Source of the DNA: CAYHMW01 sp964357925
GTDB lineage: Bacteria; Patescibacteriota; Microgenomatia; UBA8517
Reading direction: 5' to 3'
Length of the DNA: 6,008 nucleotides
Assembly (NCBI GenBank): GCA_964357925.1
Contig: CAYHMW010000036.1
Location: 1 to 6,008, forward strand
The notes below the pieces were generated by a model. That model was not told the DNA's origin, made no database searches, and saw only the letters and a program-made list of their open reading frames with translations. A program made the position numbers and the translations under genes. Positions 1 through 3,898 of the stretch are shown one piece after another (position 1 is the first letter of the stretch; each line of letters opens with the position of its first letter).

Positions 1-2
1 CA

Positions 3-596
3 GGTGGCAATAGTGCAAGCAGAAACACTGGAGGGGACAATTACATCGAAACCGGTGATGCAAATGTCATGCTTAATCTCATTAACTTCGTCAATAATAA
101 TTTTGCAGGCGGCAACATTTTCCTAAGTGTCGTAAATGTCTTCGGCGACTGGACTGGCGACTTCCTAACGCCTGGTGCCGTTAAAGCAGCGGATGGAAAC
201 GACAACGTCCCAGAGAATTCTCCAAATGCAGTGGGCGGAATTTCGTCGATACCAAGCAGTTCATCAAGTAACAATAATAGTTCTGGAAGCTCCTCGAGCA
301 ATAGTTCAAGTAGCAGCTCTGGAAATACTGGCAGCAGTGCAGGCAGTATTTCCTCCGCACAAGGAGTGTTGTTAAGTAGTGCAGCAACGACAGCACGCAA
401 CTCTTCACAAGTTGTTGCAAAGGCAGCAAGTGCCAGTGACTCGAATAGTTTGTCAGACACACTTGGGACAAGCTCAGAAAATGACAAGACGAGAATTAAC
501 CTTGCATACGCCGTTTTCCTCGTTCCTCTGGCTGCCACATACCTAGCCTACAAGAAAGGGCTACTCTCCACATTACTTGCCAAACTTGGGAGGTAA
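3..596 (+). CDS. C-terminal part of a TGDA/Asn-repeat surface protein with Ser-rich linker and membrane anchor (5' end off window)
   Basis: The frame is open from the left edge, so the start lies outside the window; the ATG at 69 is internal. The first visible residues (SRNTGGDNYIETGDANVM, then LNLINFVNNNF) match the TGDA/Asn-rich repeat style of large secreted Patescibacteria surface proteins; this is family knowledge recalled, not searched. A domain containing FGDWTGDF follows, then a low-complexity Ser/Asn/Gly stretch (about 258-345) that looks like an extended wall-spanning linker. The protein ends in a hydrophobic segment (INLAYAVFLVPLAATYLAY) followed by KKGLLSTLLAKLGR, a basic tail that should stay in the cytoplasm and anchor the C terminus. 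There is no LPXTG motif. The stop is TAA at 594-596. Ligand and function are unknown; a role in adhesion or the surface layer is inference. Confidence 0.8.
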   Translation, partial: GGNSASRNTGGDNYIETGDANVMLNLINFVNNNFAGGNIFLSVVNVFGDWTGDFLTPGAVKAADGNDNVPENSPNAVGGISSIPSSSSSNNNSSGSSSSNSSSSSSGNTGSSAGSISSAQGVLLSSAATTARNSSQVVAKAASASDSNSLSDTLGTSSENDKTRINLAYAVFLVPLAATYLAYKKGLLSTLLAKLGR

Positions 597-614
597 TATT
601 ATAGTGACTTCTAT

Positions 615-1064
615 ATGCAACTAGCCCTATTGGTGTTAGCTGTTATTACAGTTGCAGCAAACGCCGTTAGCAAAAATAGCGATACATTTAATCGTGATGT
701 CGTAAATCTTCATTCCAGTGTTCAAGGAGACTCCATAGTTCGCGTATCAATAAAATCTTCTGTAGACCTAAATGAATCAGAACCAATTGCAGCAAGTAGT
801 AATAATTTTCAATATCCTGGCTCTGTTTTGATAAATTCAAAAAACGGAATTGATGTATACGAAACATCAGATGATCCAAAAGTGGTAACCGATTGGTACA
901 AAGAAAAAATCAGAGGGGATGGCTATGATGTCAAAAATTTTGTAACAACTACAGTCAATGGAGTTGTCGAAAATAAATTAAACGCTAATGATGGAGACAA
1001 AGAGGTGAGTATTAAAATCACGAATCCTGTTAACGGTAAAACCAATATCCAAGTACTTCAGTAA
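615..1064 (+). CDS. Small exported protein of unknown function
   Basis: 149 residues. Residues 1-17 are hydrophobic and end in AANA, a good signal peptidase I site after Ala17, so the product is probably secreted. No Cys follows the signal, so it is not a lipoprotein. The n-region has no Lys or Arg, which is unusual. Residues 69-149 look like a compact alpha/beta domain: GIDVYETSDDPKVVTDWYKE resembles the opening of small secreted domains in which a helix (V..WYKEKI...GY) follows a strand, ending with VSIKITNP and TNIQV strands. It starts 18 nt after the upstream stop and in the same frame, so co-transcription with the surface protein is likely. The only good Shine-Dalgarno (GGGAGG, 588-593) is 21 nt from the ATG, too far for normal use. 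The GTG at 604, which would suit it, opens a frame that stops at 622. Function is not recognised. Confidence 0.75.
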   Translation: MQLALLVLAVITVAANAVSKNSDTFNRDVVNLHSSVQGDSIVRVSIKSSVDLNESEPIAASSNNFQYPGSVLINSKNGIDVYETSDDPKVVTDWYKEKIRGDGYDVKNFVTTTVNGVVENKLNANDGDKEVSIKITNPVNGKTNIQVLQ

Positions 1065-1461
1065 CTTCTTTACCTGTATATTCTTGGAAATAACAGCTGG
1101 TCCCAAAGACAAATAGTACACCAAAAGAAATTAAAAGAATCGATCCAGTAATTAGCCCTTCAAAATACATACCGTAAATATTTACCTTTTGACTAACCTC
1201 CGGCCACCCTTGGTGTATTGTGTGCCTCGCATGAATTATATTTGCACGAAGATTAATTAAAAACATGATATAAAGAAGAAAAACACAAAGCATGGCGACG
1301 CTCCAAAAAAGCCAGTATGCACAGTCAACAATAACCTTATCGCTAAAATAATTAGGGTTCGCATAAATTACAATAATCCCAATAGCCATCCCCCCAACTC
1401 CAATAAACCTTACCCGCCTTCGATTAGCTTTTATTTTTTTATTATCGTCTTCCTCCTGCAT
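1030..1461 (-). CDS. Three-helix membrane protein of unknown function
   Basis: 143 residues. A charged cytoplasmic N terminus (MQEEDDNKKIKANRRRVRF) is followed by hydrophobic segments at about 18-34 (IGVGGMAIGIIVIYA), 45-70 (VDCAYWLFWSVAMLCVFLLYIMFL) and 101-122 (LITGSILLISFGVLFVFG). The loop between the second and third holds several His/Arg residues (RANIIHARHTIHQGW). The positive-inside rule places the N terminus in the cytoplasm. The 3' end overlaps the 3' end of the convergent exported-protein gene by 35 bp, and no terminator separates them. A TATAAT sits only six bases before the ATG, so the mRNA may be leaderless. No family is recognised. Confidence 0.65.
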   Translation of the reverse strand: MQEEDDNKKIKANRRRVRFIGVGGMAIGIIVIYANPNYFSDKVIVDCAYWLFWSVAMLCVFLLYIMFLINLRANIIHARHTIHQGWPEVSQKVNIYGMYFEGLITGSILLISFGVLFVFGTSCYFQEYTGKEVTEVLGYWFYR

Positions 1462-1467
1462 TATTTA

Positions 1468-1473
1468 ATTATA
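1468..1473 (-). promoter_or_regulatory. Candidate -10 box for the minus-strand membrane protein
   Basis: On the minus strand a perfect TATAAT lies six bases upstream of the ATG at 1461. Transcription would start at or next to the start codon, giving a leaderless message. No good -35 sits at 16-18 bp; the nearest partial match, TTTACA, is about 20 bp upstream. A GGAGGA lies inside the coding sequence at codons 2-4, where it cannot act as the usual Shine-Dalgarno. Confidence 0.35.
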
Positions 1474-1511
1474 CCTTCTGTGCCAGTCACTTGTGTAAAG
1501 CCCCATAATTG

Positions 1512-1541
1512 TTGCGAAACTATTAGCCCATGGAGTACAAT
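1512..1541 (+). promoter_or_regulatory. Candidate sigma-70-type promoter for the 77-residue ORF
   Basis: TTGCGA (1512-1517) and TACAAT (1536-1541) are separated by 18 bp. Transcription would begin near 1548, leaving a leader of about 26 nt that contains the AGGAGGG Shine-Dalgarno at 1564-1570. The -35 matches consensus at only four of six positions. Confidence 0.4.
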
Positions 1542-1574
1542 ACCCAGTGTTGTAAGTGTAATTAGGAGGGAAAG

Positions 1575-1808
1575 ATGTCGCTCATTTTCAACACAACAAT
1601 CACATTCGTGTTCGTGGAAGGAAATAGCAAGGTAATCCACGAAACAAGCCTATGGTGCAATGCACCAATTTCTGAGGTAACAATCCGTGTTGCTCTGAGA
1701 GGCGTTCCACGAACGTCTCGTCCGATTTACGGGCAACTGGTAGATGTTTACATTCTGTTAGGCAACCGCCGACCAGACGCAAAACCACTCTTTTCTTTTT
1801 TGTTTTGA
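1575..1808 (+). CDS. Hypothetical small protein, 77 residues
   Basis: The ATG at 1575 is preceded by a very strong Shine-Dalgarno (AGGAGGG, 1564-1570, four bases away), the best ribosome site in the window and the main reason to call this a gene. The product alternates hydrophobic and polar residues (TTITFVFVEG, EVTIRVALRGV, QLVDVYILLG), suggesting a small beta-rich fold. It has a basic middle and C-terminal part (RGVPRTSRPIYG, NRRPDAKP) and a hydrophobic end (LFSFLF). It has one Cys and no signal peptide. It ends in TGA, 13 bp before a hairpin terminator, and seems to form its own transcription unit with the promoter at about 1512-1541. The DNA is rich in internal inverted repeats, so a structured RNA role is an alternative. 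No family is recognised. Confidence 0.55.
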   Translation: MSLIFNTTITFVFVEGNSKVIHETSLWCNAPISEVTIRVALRGVPRTSRPIYGQLVDVYILLGNRRPDAKPLFSFLF

Positions 1809-1821
1809 ATTAACAACCTTC

Positions 1822-1855
1822 GGCACTGGGACAAAAACCCAGTGCCCCTCATTTT
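1822..1855 (+). terminator. Rho-independent terminator after the 77-residue ORF
   Basis: A perfect 9-bp stem (GGCACTGGG 1822-1830, CCCAGTGCC 1838-1846) with a 7-nt loop is followed by CCTC and then five T residues. The four-base gap before the T-run makes it weaker than a textbook terminator, but its position after the stop codon and before the next promoter fits. Confidence 0.7.
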
Positions 1856-1868
1856 TCCCGCCCATAGT

Positions 1869-1897
1869 TTGACATAATTTTTAGTATTTACTACAAT
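1869..1897 (+). promoter_or_regulatory. Near-consensus sigma-70 promoter of the 143-residue gene
   Basis: A perfect TTGACA (1869-1874), exactly 17 bp of spacer, and TACAAT (1892-1897, five of six) predict a start near 1904. The leader would be about 26 nt and carries AAGGAG (1914-1919), ten bases before the ATG at 1930. This is the strongest promoter in the window and suggests constitutive, high expression. Confidence 0.8.
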
Positions 1898-1929
1898 AGC
1901 ACTTCGATTTAGTAAGGAGCACATTTCCA

Positions 1930-2361
1930 ATGGCATCTCGAATCATTATGCGCTACCGCACTAGGCGCGGCGGCATTGTGAAAATTACCGAAAACGATGC
2001 ACCAGAGGGCTGGAGCCCAACAGGTAAATACTATGACGCCTGGTGGAGTCCCAATTTTTCTTATTCTCGTCGCCTCGATGAAGGCAGCGCCTTCAGCTAT
2101 AGGCTCGAATCTACAATTGAGTGGGTCAAGAAATGGGATCCAACAATTGAATTAGTGGAAGATTTCGACAAGTTTCCCATGTTCGCACATGACGAAGTCG
2201 ACGGTACGATTTCGGTATCACTTAAAGCTGAATATGGCTGTAATAGACAAATCGAAGCCAAAGATGTTCCAATCGGTTCGTTTCTGTTCAACGACGCCAG
2301 CAACTTTTTTCGCTGGCACAAGGGCAAAGACGCTGTTGAATCACACAGGCTGGTAAAATAA
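1930..2361 (+). CDS. Hypothetical protein, 143 residues, single-gene transcription unit
   Basis: The ATG at 1930 follows AAGGAG by ten bases and lies downstream of a near-consensus promoter, and a clear terminator follows, so the gene is probably transcribed alone. The product is soluble, with no signal peptide or membrane segment. It begins with a basic stretch (SRIIMRYRTRRGGIVKI) and continues with aromatic-rich sequence (GKYYDAWWSPNFSYSRR). A middle acidic section follows (WDPTIELVEDFDKF), and it ends with FFRWHKGKDAVESHRLVK. The many Trp, Tyr and Arg residues could suit nucleic-acid or protein binding, but no motif identifies the family. It sits between converging units and has no visible functional link with the minus-strand export locus. 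Confidence 0.7.
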   Translation: MASRIIMRYRTRRGGIVKITENDAPEGWSPTGKYYDAWWSPNFSYSRRLDEGSAFSYRLESTIEWVKKWDPTIELVEDFDKFPMFAHDEVDGTISVSLKAEYGCNRQIEAKDVPIGSFLFNDASNFFRWHKGKDAVESHRLVK

Positions 2362-2366
2362 TCAAG

Positions 2367-2389
2367 AACGCCCCACAAGGGCGTTTTTT
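2367..2389 (+). terminator. Rho-independent terminator of the 143-residue gene
   Basis: A 7-bp stem (AACGCCC 2367-2373, GGGCGTT 2379-2385) with a 5-nt loop (CACAA) leads straight into six T residues (2384-2389). It lies five bases after the TAA stop. The minus-strand RTX ORF ends at 2395, so convergent transcription meets here; read on the minus strand it lacks a good U-run. Confidence 0.85.
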
Positions 2390-2394
2390 AATGT

Positions 2395-3588
2395 CTACAA
2401 TTCACAACTTTGCAAATCCTCCCCAAAGCAAGTATCCTCGCCTGGATCGCCGTCGATCTTATCAAACCCAGTTCCACCATCAATGTAGTCATCTCCCGGT
2501 CCTCCCTCTAATTTATCATCCCCATTTTCCCCATATATAAAATCATCCCCAGATGACCCATCAATTTTATCCTTCCCTTCACCGCCATAAATAATATCCT
2601 CTCCACTCTCTCCATTTATTTTGTCATCATTATCCCCGCCGTGCAAAATATCATTACCTGATCCGCCCTCCATTTTATCCTTCCCCGCTCCTCCCAAAAC
2701 AATATCGTCTCCCTGTCCGCCATCCAGATTCTTGTCGTTACCGTCTCCGCCAACTATACAATCGTTCCCATTATTCCCATCCACTTTATCCCGTCCCCCT
2801 TTTGCCAAAATTAAATCCCCATGAATTGACCCCTCCAAATCATCATTTCCATCAGTGCCCTCGATCACAAACAAAATCTGCCCTGTGAGGATCGAGCATT
2901 CAGCAGGCAACTGTATTGGCGAAATCACTTCTCCAAAAAGTAAATCAAATATGACTTCTGTATTTTGATATTCATTAGTAGTTTGCTCGTCAAAGCAAAT
3001 ATTAAATTCATATGTCATCTCTGAAAAAGCAGGGATCGTAGTCAAGGGAACACCATCAAGTGAATTACTGTCATTAAAAAATTCTTTCAAAGTTTTGTTA
3101 TACAAAATATTGTTGCTAGAATCTTCGATTTTCATCTGAAGTTTTTCTGAGAGAAGATCATTATCAATTTCATTATCCGATCGCACAGCAATGTGACTTG
3201 GTAGATCGCTGCCATTTGATACTTTAATTGATCGAACTTCACAATCTCCAGGCAACATATTGTTAACAACAAAAATCGGGTCGCCAGATGGAACTCCGAG
3301 GTCCACAACCAAATGCCCAAACGCCCGAACATTTTCCGGATACCTTATATCTTCTTTTACATACCAAAGCCCCAAAACGACAACCGGCAACAAAAAAACT
3401 GCCAGCCAAGTCGTTACTTGTAGTCTCCCCAGTGTCATCCCGGACAAGCGAAGCGCGATCCGGGATCTTAAACTCCTCGACTTGTCATCCCGCCTGCCCG
3501 CCGAATTGGAGGAGATTCCAATCCAGAATCGGCTAAATGTCATCCCGGACTTGATCCGGGATCTTAAACTTTTCTTATAATTCATCAT
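2395..3588 (-). CDS. Membrane-anchored TasA-like protein with C-terminal RTX-type calcium-binding repeats
   Basis: 397 residues from the ATG at 3588. Residues 1-50 are encoded almost entirely by three copies of the dispersed palindrome and are probably not original protein; Met51 (ATG at 3438) is the likely functional start. A hydrophobic segment follows at 58-77 (VTTWLAVFLLPVVVLGLWYV), a signal peptide or anchor. Residues about 98-225 resemble SipW-dependent TasA/camelysin domains (FVVNNMLPGDCEVRSIKVSNGSDLP). Residues 243-388 are RTX-like nonapeptides (GGSGNDILHG, GSSGDDFIYG) expected to bind calcium as a beta-roll, followed by a Cys-containing tail. No type I secretion genes are visible, so export by Sec and the signal peptidase encoded two genes upstream is inferred. 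The ORF overlaps the GIY-YIG gene by 14 nt. A calcium-dependent surface or matrix role is inference. Confidence 0.8.
   Translation of the reverse strand: MMNYKKSLRSRIKSGMTFSRFWIGISSNSAGRRDDKSRSLRSRIALRLSGMTLGRLQVTTWLAVFLLPVVVLGLWYVKEDIRYPENVRAFGHLVVDLGVPSGDPIFVVNNMLPGDCEVRSIKVSNGSDLPSHIAVRSDNEIDNDLLSEKLQMKIEDSSNNILYNKTLKEFFNDSNSLDGVPLTTIPAFSEMTYEFNICFDEQTTNEYQNTEVIFDLLFGEVISPIQLPAECSILTGQILFVIEGTDGNDDLEGSIHGDLILAKGGRDKVDGNNGNDCIVGGDGNDKNLDGGQGDDIVLGGAGKDKMEGGSGNDILHGGDNDDKINGESGEDIIYGGEGKDKIDGSSGDDFIYGENGDDKLEGGPGDDYIDGGTGFDKIDGDPGEDTCFGEDLQSCEL
2425..2862 (-). repeat. RTX Gly/Asp repeat block with an 18-residue double period
   Basis: About eight double units are encoded, each pairing a Lys-containing nonapeptide (GEGKDKIDG type) with an acidic one (SSGDDFIYG type). 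The strict alternation gives an 18-residue (54-nt) period rather than a simple 9. One unit near residue 286 carries an extra residue (NDKNLDG). The first and last units are degenerate, which is typical of beta-roll caps. Confidence 0.8.
3427..3470. repeat. Palindromic repeat copy 1 (inside the RTX ORF 5' end)
   Basis: The arms ATCCCGGA (3437-3444) and TCCGGGAT (3459-3466) flank a 14-nt loop holding a short GCG-AAG-CGC hairpin. The left flank CCCCAGTG and right flank CTTA also recur at other copies. Its outer end, read on the minus strand, supplies the ATG at 3438 that is the likely start of the RTX protein. Confidence 0.8.
3481..3533. repeat. Palindromic repeat copy 2 (divergent half-copy with its own hairpins)
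   Basis: It begins with the family head TTGTCATCCCG (3482-3492), but the second arm is missing. Instead there is an ATTGGA/TCCAAT hairpin (3505-3510, 3517-3522) inside a GCCGA/TCGGC pair (3500-3504, 3529-3533). It may be a variant repeat or a nested insertion. Confidence 0.6.
3538..3566. repeat. Palindromic repeat copy 3 (3' flank of the GIY-YIG gene)
   Basis: TGTCATCCCGGA, CTTGA loop, TCCGGGATCTTA. The 8-bp arms are at 3542-3549 and 3555-3562. It lies eight bases beyond the GIY-YIG stop codon and is also read in frame by the RTX ORF as residues about 8-17. Confidence 0.9.
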
Positions 3589-3862
3589 ATAAATCTTTCC
3601 ATTTAGGATTATTTTCTTCTATTAACTTTATCTTCCACTCTCGTCTCCATCTCTTTAATTTCTTTTCTCTTTTAATTGCTTCTTCTGGATCATCATGCAC
3701 TTCAAAATAAACTAATTTTTTTACCTTATACTTCTGAGTAAATCCCTCAACAATTTCATTTTTATGCTCCCAAGTTCTTTTAATTAAATTCGATGTTATA
3801 CCAGTGTAAATAACACCCTTCTTGCTGCTAGCTAACATGTAAACTGCATATAGCCTTCCCAT
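3575..3862 (-). CDS. Single-domain GIY-YIG nuclease-like protein
   Basis: 95 residues, full length for the small UvrC-type GIY-YIG proteins (YhbQ-like, COG2827). Expected motif parts are visible: YAVYML (Tyr8) and VIYTGIT (Tyr19) correspond to GIY and YIG, NLIKRTWEHK carries the conserved Arg29 and His33, and AIKREKKLKRW carries the catalytic Glu66. The basic C-terminal part (KRWRREWKIKLIEENNP) ends in KWKDLYDEL. All key residues appear intact, so DNA cleavage activity is plausible; the family's biological role is generally poorly defined. The start lies 36 bp after the signal-peptidase stop, and that gap is nearly filled by a palindrome whose hairpin would sit in the mRNA leader; no Shine-Dalgarno is seen. 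It interrupts an export locus with which it has no functional relation. Confidence 0.88.
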   Translation of the reverse strand: MGRLYAVYMLASSKKGVIYTGITSNLIKRTWEHKNEIVEGFTQKYKVKKLVYFEVHDDPEEAIKREKKLKRWRREWKIKLIEENNPKWKDLYDEL

Positions 3863-3868
3863 ACTTTT

Positions 3869-3896
3869 AGATCCCGCATCAAGTGCGGGATGACAA
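3869..3896. repeat. Palindromic repeat copy 4 (5' flank of the GIY-YIG gene)
   Basis: AGATCCCGCA, TCAAG, TGCGGGATGACAA: the same element as copy 3 in reverse orientation, with the stem pair changed from G-C to C-G. Arms are at 3871-3878 and 3884-3891. It begins two bases before the upstream stop codon ends the signal-peptidase ORF and stops six bases before the GIY-YIG ATG. Confidence 0.9.
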
Positions 3897-3898
3897 CC

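Larger units (their letters stand above)
3538..3896 (-). mobile_element. Candidate mini mobile unit: GIY-YIG gene bracketed by inverted palindromic repeats
   Basis: Copies 3 and 4 of the repeat lie in opposite orientation on the two sides of the GIY-YIG gene. Each has TGTCATCCCG outside and GGGATCT facing the gene. Over 27 nt they differ at only two positions, and these are compensatory. Little else lies between repeat and gene: eight bases after the stop and six before the start. The arrangement resembles terminal inverted repeats around a mobilising gene. That the unit moves is inference; no target-site duplication was confirmed. Confidence 0.5.

Noticed and set aside
69..71. ATG taken as the start of the first gene
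   Set aside because: The frame is open through the left edge and the residues before it (TGDA repeat) belong to the same protein style.
41..538. Long minus-strand ORF (165 codons) opposite the surface protein
   Set aside because: Its Leu/Glu-rich run is the antisense of the Ser-rich linker codons; the plus frame continues from the window edge and has a coherent domain order.
2621..2824. Plus-strand Pro/Ser-rich ORF
   Set aside because: It is the antisense shadow of the RTX repeat codons.
3260..3580. Plus-strand ORFs ending in VIPDLIRDL-type peptides
   Set aside because: They are the other strand of the palindromic repeats and the RTX 5' region; the peptide is a known kind of repeat artefact, not a protein family.
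2395..3588. Type I-secreted RTX toxin
   Set aside because: There is a Sec-type membrane segment, no toxin domain, and no visible ABC/HlyD partner genes.
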